From Fragum whitleyi (Eukaryota; Mollusca; Bivalvia; Cardiida; Cardiidae): a DNA stretch of 64,000 nucleotides. The notes below the pieces were generated by a model, which saw only the letters and a program-made list of their open reading frames with translations, was not told the DNA's origin and did not search any database. The stretch is from NCBI GenBank assembly GCA_948146395.1, contig OX411555.1:46076065-46140064 (forward strand). Reading direction: 5' to 3'. The position numbers and the translations under genes are program-made. Shown here in pieces: positions 23,185 to 33,917 of the stretch (within the stretch, counting starts at the first letter, position 1; the number at the start of each line of letters is the position of its first letter).

Positions 23185-23604
23185 ACAGTTAACAACAACA
23201 TATAATTGGCAAGGTGAATAATTTTGGAATGAATATTGAATGAAATTGAATGAGTGGGATAAGCGAGTTTGGATTTGATTAAAGGCAGGTAATAAAAATA
23301 TTGCGAATTTCTCCCTTCGCAAATTGGGAAGAGTTATCTTATTATCTCCTTTTAATCAAAACATACATTGTTATCTGTTAGTTAGTCTCCATGAACCAAT
23401 AGGACACAATGAAATCCAATAAAATCGTAGAATGATTTTTTTTCGATTAGAATGAAGTTGTTGCAAGATTACGAAGTAATTTCGATGATTTCGGAGCGAT
23501 TTTGCCCGATCTGAATGAATGAATGAATGAACGAGTGAACTCTATTGAATAATTTTGATCGGAATTTTTATTTTTCATCAAATTTATGATGTTCTTAACT
23601 GTAT
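23185..23604 (-). mobile_element. MITE family E, copy 4, host of the LTR retrotransposon
   Basis: Begins ACAGTTAACAACAACATAT and ends TTTATGATGTTCTTAACTGTA, the E inverted repeats in degraded form. Its first bases (TACAG) also lie immediately left of the retrotransposon (16973-16977), so the retrotransposon split this element 5 bp from its tip. Body landmarks: TTTTGGAATGAATATTGAAT and a central palindrome around 23320. Confidence 0.75.
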
Positions 23605-23612
23605 CTTGAATA

Positions 23613-24025
23613 GAGAGGATATTGAATGAGTGGTCATGGAATACCGAATTTATTCAACGAGTCATCTCTAAACCGATAAAAACGAGGCTGTGCCGAGTTT
23701 TAATCGGATTAAGATGACGAGTTTAATAAATTCTGTATTTTATGAGCAAAAAATTTATATTCTATTTATAATATGGCCAGAATTTTGCGAAAAATCGTCA
23801 AATTTCTTGAAATTCAACATTTCAATTTTCCGCGAAACTTATAACGCCGTTTAAAACTGACGTCATTATATATACATTATGACGTCATTTTCGTGCTAAC
23901 AAAATAGCGTTGTTATTCGCTCTGAGCTCATTTGCATAGTTATTCCACTAGTGTAATAACACTCGTGTAATATCAAAAATATTCAACGGCGTTATTTCAC
24001 TCTCGCGAGGTAGGTCATGTTATAA
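23613..24025 (+). mobile_element. Composite element family A, copy 2
   Basis: Starts a few bases after MITE E4 and has both A modules: the hairpin around TCTAAACCGATAAAAACGAG and the TTATAATATGGCC-ended module with two TGACGTCA octamers. Confidence 0.75.
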
Positions 24026-24112
24026 TTTCGTTTATGACTTATGGTAATGCAGATTAACACTACCGGAGTAAGTATTCCCTAATAAGTGATGTAAAAGCAG
24101 TGACGAATTGGT

Positions 24113-24493
24113 GTGAAAATGCCAAACACTCACTCAAACCATTAAAAAACGCTGCAAAATCACTAAAAAGATAAGACCAACAACTGCATTCAAAAATAAT
24201 ATAGCTATGGAAAAAAATGTGATTTCACTGACTTAATCGAAATTATGAGCGTCTGAATGGTTCTTAAAGAAATAGGATACTATTTGTAGATCTTATATGC
24301 TATAGAACTTGCATACTTTATAAAAGGGAGATAATAAAAATATATAATATTGTTCATCCTTAACAAAATTAGCGATATTGGATTGCCTCCCATTAAATTC
24401 GAACAAACGGTACTCACCGCAACCATTCAATTTCATTCCAAAATCGTTCCAAAATCATTTACGGCCTTGTCAATTTCGATGTTGTTGACTGTA
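24113..24493 (+). mobile_element. MITE family E, copy 5, left end lost
   Basis: Matches E3 from CCAAACACTCACTCAAACCA to the right end GTCAATTTCGATGTTGTTGACTGTA. The left inverted repeat is missing or too diverged to see. Confidence 0.65.
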
Positions 24494-24529
24494 AAAGAGG
24501 TTACTGGGCGCATGGTGAAAACATTTTGA

Positions 24530-24838
24530 CAAGTAGATCAATAAAATCAGTTGGTAGAGCACCGAACTTCAAAACCATTGAAGTTCGACGGCGTGGGTTC
24601 AATTCCTGGGCTGGCACACTAATAAAAACTCAAAGTCTCTCGGATGAGACGTTAAACCAAGGCCCCGTGAGACGGGGCTTTACACCGAACACGTTAAAGA
24701 ACCATGGCGGATCTCGGCAGTAGTTTCAGCATTAATCCTTGCACAAATCCCCGTAACAAATGACCGTCTTCTAGGGGCGTCGCGCATATGGGCATGTGCT
24801 ACATTTGCGACGATTAATAAACGGAAATACACACAAAC
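24530..24838 (+). mobile_element. tRNA-derived SINE (family P)
   Basis: The head has an A-box-like ATCAGTTGGTAGAGCACCG, an anticodon-arm-like palindrome (GAACTTCAAAACCATTGAAGTTC) and a B-box-like GGGTTCAATTCC. The body contains GGATGAGACGTTAAACC and CACGTTAAAGAACC, resembling a conserved central domain of several invertebrate SINEs. The tail is A-rich (AATAAACGGAAATACACAC). It differs from family D in body and tail. The Meta-domain superfamily is a possibility, not verified. Confidence 0.7.
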
Positions 24839-26394
24839 CAATGGATAAACATGAAGAACGACACCTGAAAAGAGTTTACCACTATTTTTTTTTTTTTTTT
24901 ATCAGAAATACCCTTTTTTATCTTTTCATATTTCAATTTCGAGATTTTGTATTCACACCTGTCTCTAAAAGGTGAATATAGAGAATAATGTGTTAGTGTC
25001 TAAAAATAACAAGTTATCTAGTCAAGAATGGGAGAATTTATCACTACGAGGCTTTGCCGAGTCATGATAATTTATCACAGCCGAGACCTGATAACATTAA
25101 TATTTTAAGACACTTAGATGTTATTCTATTTATCATGCAATCATTTTTCAGTGCTTGAGTTTGATAAACCCTTAAAAAACTAAGAAATTCAGGTGTAAGT
25201 GTATGCAAATTGTTTCTTAAAATAGACTGCCTGATATCACGTTATGTCATCAGACGGGTGATATCAGGTTAATACAGGCTTCATTGCATGATAAAAGTAT
25301 TTCTTTTTAGTATGTAGGAGTAATTGAGAAGGATTTATTCGAAAAGTTAATAGACTATACTAAAATTACTGTCTCATAAAATCGTCTTTAAATACTTTTT
25401 ATCACTTTTTCCCATTTTGGTATAATGAAATGTTTGCAATGTTGTTTAAGAGCCGGTCGACGTTTAGAATACGAGCATTTGCTGTTTTTTTTTTTTTTTT
25501 TCTTTTTTGTTTTTTTTTCGGCGATTTTTTACTTCCGATCTTGAGAGAAGTTGAAAACGCTTAATAATAAAGTAGAAGTTTTTGACGAAAATTTCGTGGT
25601 AAAAGGGAAAATTCGATCGTTTCAAGCACGATGATACAGTGATTTTTGATGTACATGTAATATCTGGTAACAGAAATCTTTGAATTCGACTGATGACTGG
25701 ATAACGCGGAAGTCGAATGATTTTATAATACATAATGCGTGTTTGGAAGTGACTGCTCTGACTCATTTGGGTGGTAAAGCAGTTCTGGACCAAGAATGGC
25801 ATTTACGCTCGCGGACGTTTAATGGCTGGTAACCGCTTGAGACATCCAATTTCGTTAAAAAGCAGAGTTCAAGAAGGAGGTGTTCGATTTGTCATTCCAA
25901 ATCGATTGCTCAGCGCACAACTTTTTTTAAGTGCCTAAAAATGTATAGACACTTACAACAATTTTGCGCTAACCCCTCGAATTACAGAGCCGGTTGTGCT
26001 GTTTCGTTCTGGTCATTGAATTTGTTAAGAATTGCTTGGCCAAGAAACAATCTCGTGACAATTATTGAATCAAGGTAAAGACCAGCATAAATTTCTGCAA
26101 AATTGTAAGCCCTTCAAGCGAGAAAGTTATCACCGCCCACTTTAAGATGTAGCAATGTTCACTCATTTCCACTTGATAAGTTTTAAGACGAGAGTCATAG
26201 ATTCCCTTTTAACTTCTCGTGAAAGAACCCATTTTCCTTATGAACCAGGAAATGCCTTCATTAGGTTAAATGTTCACATTTGATCGCCCTTTGATGTGCT
26301 ATTTGTTAGAAATGATCAGAGTGTCCTAAGATTTGAGATAATAATCACTGAGAAAAGGCCGATGTATTAGAGACTGACGATCGGAAAACATTAA
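24839..26394. other. No gene; inverted-repeat fragments and T-rich tracts
   Basis: At 25.0-25.28 kb there are hairpin-like pieces (TTTATCACTACGAGGCTTTG... and TGATATCACGTTATGTCATC...) typical of element debris. Two long T runs occur at 24887-24900 and 25485-25500. Frames across the T runs are low complexity. No exon is supported. Confidence 0.4.
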
Positions 26395-26550
26395 GGAAAA
26401 TACTATTCCTCAAGCGTATTAACCAAAGTACCACCAGGAGCCGAATTACCAAAAAATGACCAAAAATTACTACACTTACGTCCGAGGTACTTTCCAGTTT
26501 ACGGAAAAGTCCGAGCGATGTTCCGAATGGTACTTTGGCGATTGATCGGT
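26395..26550 (-). repeat. Dispersed repeat family H, partial minus-strand copy
   Basis: Shares CCACCAGGAGCCGAATTACC, ACTACACTTACGTCCGAGG and GTCCGAGCGATGTTCCGAATG with the copies at 4.3 and 32.8-33.6 kb. Confidence 0.65.
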
Positions 26551-26994
26551 GCATCGCCATCGGCCGATTCAATGAGTTTTCAGAGTGAAAAATTTCCGAC
26601 CTATCTTTGTGGCTGTTGGAAGTCGAAATTGCATAGAAAACCAATCCCAAGCGATCGATTCAGGTCGATCCTCTGACGGAATTCGCCGATTTTGTAGACA
26701 TCACAAACGTATTTGTACCCATTCCAACCTCTGTAAGAAATTGATGACTATGCGTCGACGACTATGTCTCATAACACAGGCGTATCTACATTACGATGTA
26801 CGATTAATCGATCATGTAAATTCTGCCAAATTGCTGGCAAAAAACAGACTCGTCACGTCGGAGATTTTGTGTGACTGCAAAAGAAAAAAATCCTCATGCA
26901 AACGCCGACGTTGGTCCATTCTTTTACTAGACTACCGATGAAAAATAGGCATCGCTGATGTATTTCAACATATGCTTGGCATCCCTAGAACCAA

Positions 26995-27258
26995 GGGCGT
27001 AACTCCAATTACGCAATTTACGCAAGTACGTAAAAGAAATAATCCTCTGTTGAAAAATAACGTTGATGAATGACCATAACATCGAAACTACAGCTGTAGC
27101 TACGATATTCTGATTATTCACCAACGCTCTTATTATGAAAAGAGAGCCGACAGAGGGCATTCATCTTTTGCCACAGTGTACATATCACCTTTATCCTATA
27201 TATTCTTTAGTTGTCGCCTTCTGAGACTGCGTATAAATTTCAAAGTCCTAGATACGCC
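26995..27258. mobile_element. Element family T, copy 1
   Basis: Starts GGGCGTAACTCCAATTACGC and ends GTCCTAGATACGCC, giving short inverted ends. The centre has CTACAGCTGTAG in palindromic context. The roughly 265-bp block recurs at 52.52-52.79 kb in the same orientation. Non-coding. Confidence 0.65.
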
Positions 27259-27269
27259 TATGAACACGA

Positions 27270-28093
27270 TAGACTAAGATCAAACTGCACAGATGTTCAG
27301 TATGATCCAAGCTTACATTTTCTAGGTGTTTATTGACATTTTGTTTTTATTTATTTATTAGTTTATTTTTTATTATTTTTTATTGTTTGTTTAGCTAAAT
27401 TATTGTGGGAAAACTTTGCCAAATCTTTGAAAATTGTCCAAAAACGTTAATTTGTTTGAAACAAAATGTGAATTCAGTTAGATGAACTATTTGATGAAAC
27501 AAGTATCAACTGATCTAGTATTTAGGTACATTTTTGTTTTTGCTGCTTATGATTTGAATACTCTCTGATTATCACATAAAGATTGAAAGTGAATCTTTAT
27601 CTACAAATTATCAATTATAGACGAGGGTAATTGAAAATGGTAGACACAATGTCTATCAATACTGAATAATAATGATCTGTACCCATTTATATAATTTCGC
27701 TCGATTAAATCAAAGCGCTGAAAACACCGGAATGTTGCATGGTATACATATATTTACTCATTAATACTGTTCAATAAAACAAACAAACAAACAAACAAAC
27801 GTTTACATCATCTAAAAATGCCCATGAGCGTCTGATCAGTTTGGGACAAGTCTCGCGAGGTATTTTTTCATAGTTTACAAAATGCATGTACACTAGTTAA
27901 TTTAATTTTCTGAAATAGAGTCTTTTATGACATCACCGATTTGTATAACGCAAACAGTTATTCAAGCTATCAGAATTAACGATTCTTGAAAGACTAATCT
28001 AGATTTATAATATTTTTTTTGGTTTGAATATTAATGTATACAAGAACCTTACTCATAAATCATTTTTTTCTTGAACTGCGGGCGATCTTACAA
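27270..28093. other. No supported feature except an AAAC repeat
   Basis: AT-rich; a short (AAAC)n run lies at about 27776-27800. No coding signal. Confidence 0.4.
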
Positions 28094-28508
28094 ATAGAGG
28101 ATATTGAATGAGTGGTCATTGAATACCGAATTTATTAAACGAGTCATCTATAAACAGATAAAAACAAGGCTGCGCCGAGTTTTTATCTGTTTAAGATGAC
28201 GAGTTTAATAAATTCTGTATTTTATGAGCACAAATTTTATATTCTATTCATAATATGACCCGAATTTTAGCGAAAAATCGTCAAAATTCTTGAATTTCAA
28301 CGTTTCAATGTTCCGCGGAACTTATAACGTTGTTTAAAACTGGCGTCACAATATATACGTTATGACGTCATTTTCGCGGTCACAAAATAGTGTTGCTATT
28401 CGCTCTGAGCTCATTTGAATAGTTATTCCACTAGTGTAATAACACCCGTGTAATATCAAAAATATTCAACGGGGTTAATCCACTCTCGCGACGTAGCTCA
28501 TATTATAA
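28094..28508 (+). mobile_element. Composite element family A, copy 3
   Basis: Same two modules as copy 1. One of the two CRE octamers has decayed to TGGCGTCA; the other is intact near 28363. Confidence 0.75.
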
Positions 28509-28840
28509 GAGTTAGTATTTGACAAGTCCAATAATATCAGTTCTAAGAGTGATCGCTCTACAAGCGAGGGATCCTCTTCTTAACTTCAATGCTGGTTGCA
28601 TGTTGGTTTATCTTTGTCGCACTTATTTAATGCAGTATTATTTAATGATGTAATATTCACATTTAGCAATCTTTATTAACCATCTATGAGTAATGGTTTT
28701 CAAAATATTTGCAATAATTTTATTAGGCATAAAGTAAGCGTTTGAGTAATAAACGTTGACTTAAATGTTTTTCGGCTTTATTTTATAAAAAAGAATGATC
28801 TAATAATGTAAGGCGAAATGGTTTATCTGAATCGCACAAC

Positions 28841-29121
28841 TTATTTAGTAGAATTTCCATCAACTGCACAAAAAGTTATGCCGTTTCGGTCTTTCACTGC
28901 CCAAACAATCTTCAATATAGTAGTTTCTGGCGGGAATATTACTTGGCTGTTCAGGGTTGGAAAATGACAACAGTCCTCGGGCCCAAGACATGTGGATTTC
29001 AGGGAGAACTGATGGTAGTTACCATGGTAAAGATCCTTCAGACCTACAGTCATAAGCCAACTTAATTCCTGAACCTTGCAATTTAGAAAATGTTGCTTCT
29101 TTCCCCTATTTAGATTTACAT
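28841..29121 (-). CDS. Possible orphan exon, unknown protein
   Basis: A minus-strand frame stays open for about 90 codons from near 29115 to a stop at 28841, with an ATG at 29053. Base composition is visibly more GC-rich than the surroundings. The peptide has four cysteines (STCLGPEDCC, ITFCAVDG) and a mixed, non-repetitive composition. An AAATTGCAAG/GTT sequence near 29080 could be a splice acceptor, though its pyrimidine tract is weak. I recognise no domain. It could be an exon, an expired gene fragment, or chance. Confidence 0.25.
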
Positions 29122-29131
29122 TACCTTAAAG

Positions 29132-29198
29132 GAAGACATTGTGTGAAGAGAAGAAATTGCTTGTCATAAGCAATTTCTTCTCTTCACACAATGTCTTC
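29132..29198. repeat. Perfect 31-bp inverted repeat with 5-nt loop
   Basis: 29132-29162 (GAAGACATTGTGTGAAGAGA...) and 29168-29198 are exact reverse complements across all 31 bases, with loop GTCAT. The inner part (AAATTGCTT...AAGCAATTT) resembles the palindromic core of family L elements, so a TE origin is likely. A transcript would fold into a precursor-like hairpin. Confidence 0.9.
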
Positions 29199-29204
29199 TT
29201 CACA

Positions 29205-30150
29205 ATAAACTTATAGTTGAATTTATAAAGTTTCTATGTAGGACCTGGTATTATCAGAGTGGACCTGTAAGAATAAGGACCAGTGAGTTCTACAGGCTGA
29301 TAGTACAGAACATTAACCCGAATTATTTCATAAAATGTACGTTTTGGGAAAATTATATGCATACGTTAACGGACAAAACCCAGCTTTTTTCCACTTTATA
29401 TAACAAATATCCTCTTTTTCTGATTAATATATGGCACATCATGTTCGATTCAGGCGTTAGTGAAATACGTTAAGGTTGTTCCCGTCTAACATAAATATAG
29501 AGCATAACTAAAGATTTCGGTGTAATTCCAGCGTTGAATTTTATTGACGTCATAATTTTACCAAGGAACGTCAGAATACACAAAAGTGACGGTGCCATGT
29601 ATAACACATTTTTCCGGTATATCTGCAGGTTCGGAGCTCGTTTTACAGTGGTTCTATGAATTCTCTTTCACATTTTCGTCAGGTTAAGTGTTTTAAACTT
29701 TAAGATGAGAGTGACTCAGGAGAAAGTTATGAAAAAAAGTTATGAAAAAAGCAATGATAATAAGCCCTTTCGACTTCACTAAATGAATCAATTAAATTTT
29801 GAATATTCATAAGAGATTTAAAGTCACTTGTTCCCTTCACGATTTTATCAGCGAAATGAAAATCTAATTAGCATAAATTCAATCTTTTCCTCCACAAAAT
29901 AATAAACTTTTAAACTTATGTTTTACAATTTATCAAAGTATGAAAATGTTCAGAGGGCATGATTCATTAAACGCATCTTACACGCTTCTTTGTTCCAATA
30001 AATTTATTTTCGATATCGAGTGTTCAGCGCAAGGTTGTACTAAGTGTATATACTATGTATATACTCTTACTACAGTCTTGCACCGAACACTCGATATGCA
30101 CAATCTGCATAATTTGACCTGTGCTGGATACGATCTCTTTTTTTTAATAT
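29205..30150. other. No gene; imperfect hairpin near 30 kb
   Basis: Around 30013-30100 an imperfect inverted repeat (ATATCGAGTGTTC...GAACACTCGATAT) encloses GTATATACTATGTATATAC. Nothing else recognised. Confidence 0.45.
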
Positions 30151-30345
30151 GAGCCTGTGCGTGACATTTCCGACAATTTGATATGTGTTCCAAGGGCCAA
30201 CATTAGTTATCTTTGACTGCCACGCCGGACAATTAAATTTCCTGAATGTCCATAGACACTTTGAGACCTTGTCTATCCACAAAGTGCAAAGTGAAGACAA
30301 TAGTCAGACTATGTGGATGCACAGCCCGGTCAGAATCTAAGACCG
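30151..30345 (+). repeat. Inverted-repeat element family K, copy 1 (right end lost)
   Basis: Starts GAGCCTGTGCGTGACATTTC, the family terminal repeat. The body contains TTTGAGACCTTGTCTATC and GTGGATGCACAGCCCGGTCA. The right terminal repeat is not present. Confidence 0.65.
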
Positions 30346-30461
30346 TGCGATAGTAAAATATCGCAGTAATTTTACTATTAACATATAGAGTATGGTGACA
30401 CATGCCTGTCATATGATACGAAATTACAGTATCCTGACCAATTTGAAAACTGTCCTAATAA

Positions 30462-30852
30462 ATAGAGGCTATTGAATGAGTGGTCATGGAATACTGAATT
30501 TATTAAACGAATCATCTATAAACAGATAAAAACGAGGCTCTGTCGAGTTTTATCTGTTTATAGATGACGAGTTTAATAAATTCTGTATTTTATGAGCACA
30601 AATTTTATATTCAATTTATAATATGACCCGAGTTTTTGCGAAAAAAACGTCAAAATTCTTGAAATTCAATAATTCATTTTTTCCGCGAAACTTATAACGC
30701 CGCTTGAAACTGACGTCACAAACTATACATTATGACGTCATGTGGTTACAATATAGCGTTGCTATTCGCTCTGGGCTCATTTGCATAGTAATTCCACTAG
30801 TGTAATAACACCCGTGTAATATCAAAAATATTCAACGTAGGTCATATTATAA
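30462..30852 (+). mobile_element. Composite element family A, copy 4
   Basis: Both A modules present. The 13-bp ends of the right module, TTATAATATGACC and its inverse, are perfect here. About 20 bp found near the right end of other copies is deleted. Two TGACGTCA octamers remain. Confidence 0.8.
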
Positions 30853-31320
30853 AAAGGTATCCGCAAAAGAATTTACACGATAGTCAAAATGTTCTTGATA
30901 TGATTTGTGTGATATTCGAGCATATTAACATTTTAAAAAGTTTTTTTCTTCTTCTCCTTTTCAATTCTAAATACAACAATTTGCATTTCACGTTACTTAC
31001 ATTTAGCTTTTCATATAAATCAACTTTTGCAAGAGATAAAAACTGAGAGAATCCTCTTTGTTTACATAGAAAAATATCCGGTTATCAATTAAAAACAATC
31101 ATTTACCATCGTCTTTCGATCATTTACAAGGATATTTTTTTTCATGAAAGTACACATGCTTTCATTTTGATGCCAAGCAAAAGTTAATTAGTATATAATG
31201 AACAAAATGAAACTGAATGATGACTTCTCTATCTACATATATCTGAAAAAATGGGACTTGGTGGGCAGCTTAACTGAATATTATAATACCCTTTTAAAGC
31301 TGAAAGAATAATGTTAGAAA
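30853..31320. other. No supported feature
   Basis: AT-rich sequence leading into the microsatellite; no coding or repeat signal recognised. Confidence 0.4.
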
Positions 31321-31431
31321 GAAGAAGAAGAAGAAGAAGAAGAAGAAGAAGAAGAAGAAGAAGAAGAAGAAGAAGAAGAAGAAGAAGAAGAAGAAGAAGA
31401 AGAAGAAGAAGAAGAAGAAGAAGAAGAAGAA

Positions 31432-31497
<66 letters not shown>
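31321..31497 (+). repeat. Compound microsatellite (GAA)37(GAT)22
   Basis: Exactly 37 uninterrupted GAA units (31321-31431) pass directly into 22 GAT units (31432-31497). The first half is a pure purine strand, able in principle to form triplex DNA. Copy number may be affected by assembly. Confidence 0.95.
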
Positions 31498-31500
<3 letters not shown>

Positions 31501-32099
31501 GGAGAAGCAGACTTAAAGGGAAATCAAATCAAAATGAAGTTCAACTAATATTACAAGAAGACTCTTGGTTGTCATAATTTATTTAAAGCTGCTACGTTTC
31601 ACCATATTTGATCTTGACTAACGACTTTGATTTTGGAATACACTCAAAGGCTTTTGCGCAATTATACATATAAAATATGCGAATTCACTAACCATTCAAA
31701 AATGTGACCAATGTTAACGTTTTCATCTTTAAAAGATTTGACCTTGAAAAAAGACTTTGACCTGACTTACCACATTTACAAACAGAAAGGCATTGTCAAA
31801 AAAGAAGGATGCTTAGATGTTTCATTGTTATTAAAAGTTGAAAACAAAAAAAAGCTTACATGAAAATTGAACGAAAAATCTATTCTCTCAGGAATGAGAA
31901 CTTATTCTTTTGCATGCCAAAACGAGTGCCTATTCGACATTGAATGAAAGTACCAACAAACTTTTGATATTTTTCTTTTTCTTCTCTCTAATTTAGTTCT
32001 TAGAATAGTTGTAAGTATCACATAAAAAAGGTCATCTTATAAAAACAATAAAAACATTTTTCGAGATAGGTACGAATGCTTTGAGATTCGGCAAGGCCA
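31501..32099. other. No supported feature
   Basis: AT-rich, no coding or repeat match seen. Confidence 0.4.
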
Positions 32100-32325
32100 T
32101 ATAAGAGGTGATGAGAGTATTTGTTAATTTCATAGAGGTATGAAACTCTCTCATCCTTTATGATTTATTATCATGATAAGATTCTTCCATAATAAGATAG
32201 ACTTCTATTAGCGGAAGCTTCAAAATAGCTGCATACTCATAGTTGTTTTTATTGAACAGTGAAAACAAATTTTCAGCCAATCATAATGCGCAAACATTAA
32301 TGGACTAGAATTAAATTATACTGCA
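32100..32325 (+). repeat. Dispersed element family C, copy
   Basis: Shares TTAATTTCATAGAGGTATGAAACT with the tandem pair at 50.4 kb and the right part AAATTTTCAGCCAATCATAATG with the segments at the window start and 36.0 kb. The inner palindrome is mostly lost. Confidence 0.6.
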
Positions 32326-32639
32326 ATACCTCAATAATGAATATTACAGGCATTATTATCATTCGGAACATCACTCGGCCATTTCCGTAAGCTGCAACAT
32401 ACCTCGGATGTATGTAAGGCGGATGGGTTTGTAACAAAATTGTGCATTTTGATAGGCGGAAACAGTGTAAGAAAATCTAGCGCGAAAACATTCGGTGCTA
32501 TCTTTAGATTCATATCTTTTAAAGTAAAAAAAAAAAAAACAGCTAAAATTTCTTAATATTTGAGAATGACGAATCATTCTCAAAAATTAAGATTTTTCAG
32601 CCGTTATTTAAAATCTGAAGATATTTATATAAGGATACA

Positions 32640-33795
32640 ATGGTTTCACGTCAGAGACTTAAACGAGAAGCGTTGGCGACGTCAAATGTTTTCACTCAAA
32701 GTTTCGAGGGCTCAGGCCATTTTGTCTGACGTCATCGAGTTTTTCAAATGTTTTCCCGTAATTTTCAAAAAAAGTCCGTCCATGTATATCCGAGGTTGAT
32801 CGTGAGTTTCATAAAGAACATCGCTCGGACTTTTCTGTAAACTGGAAAGTACCCCGGACGTAAGTGTAGTAATTTTTGGTCATTTTTCCGGTAATTCGGC
32901 TCCTGGTGGTACTTTGGTTAATACGCTTGAAGAATAGTTTATTCCTTTAATGTCTTCCGATCGTCTGCGGAGATCATTTTGGTATGTTATAATTTGAAAG
33001 CAAAACGCAGTAAAACACTGCCTAATGCCTAATTCTCACCTTACGTTGATTTTATTTTTCGTAACGTCATCCTTAGTTATGTTTGTGACGTCATATAAAC
33101 CCACGTGCGATATGACGCGCTTTCATGGCTGCGCCCTTATTATTCCCGAGGTCTATTTCGTAGAATCGCCGAGGGTTCCCGAGTGCGTGAGATTGGCCCA
33201 GTGGTGCATTCGGAACAACGCTCGGACTTTTCCGTAAACTGAAAAGTACCTCGGACGTAAGTGTAGTAATTTGTGGTCATTTTTTAGGTTATTCGGCTCC
33301 TTGGGGTTCTTTGGTTAGGACGCTTGAAGAAAAGCAAATTCCTTTTTTGCTTTCCGATCGTCTGGGGAGATCATTTTTGGCATGTTATAATTTTAAACAC
33401 TGCGTTTTGTTTTCTAATTATAATATGACAAATTTTAACCATACGTCGATTTCGTTTTTCGCAACGTCATCCGCAGTAATGTTTGTGACGTCATATAAAC
33501 CCATTTGCGAAATGACGCGTTTTCATGGCTGCGCCCTTACTATTCCCGAGGTCTATTCCGTAGAATCGCCGAGTGTTCCCGAGTGCGAGTGGTGTTCCGA
33601 ATGGGTTCCACGTCAGTGACTTAAACGGGTAGCGTTGGCGACGTCGAATCTTTTCACTCAAAGTTTCGAGGGCCAACGCCATTTTAACTGACGTCATCGA
33701 GTTCTTCCAATGTTTTCCCGTAATTTTCAAAATTGGCCGTCTATGTACATCCGAGGTTGATCGTGAGATTGGCCGAGTGGTGTTCCGAACTGCAC
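32640..33795 (+). repeat. Composite tandem repeat: J-H-H-J arrangement
   Basis: Two H units of about 397 bp lie in tandem, each starting GCTCGGACTTTTC(C/T)GTAAACTG and ending in CCGAGTGCG(T/A)G. They are flanked by two copies of a roughly 170-bp J unit (GTTTCACGTCAGAGACTTAA...; GTTCCACGTCAGTGACTTAA...), at 32640-32812 and 33604-33775. H and J each contain a TGACGTCA octamer. Short frames over H repeat with the unit and are not genes. Confidence 0.75.
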
Positions 33796-33917
33796 GTTTC
33801 TCTTAGTACTGTTCTATTTAAATAACGGTTTCATGAGGAATCAATAATGATATACTAAGATATCTAAAGAAAACAAACAAACGAACAAGCGAAGACAAAC
33901 TGTAAATCTTCGCGACG

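Noticed and set aside
25464..25802. 112-codon minus-strand frame
   Set aside because: Its C-terminus is a poly-lysine run from a T tract and the rest has no recognisable motif.
26585..26941. 118-codon plus-strand frame
   Set aside because: Overlaps an opposite-strand frame of similar length and the edge of an H repeat; no domain seen.
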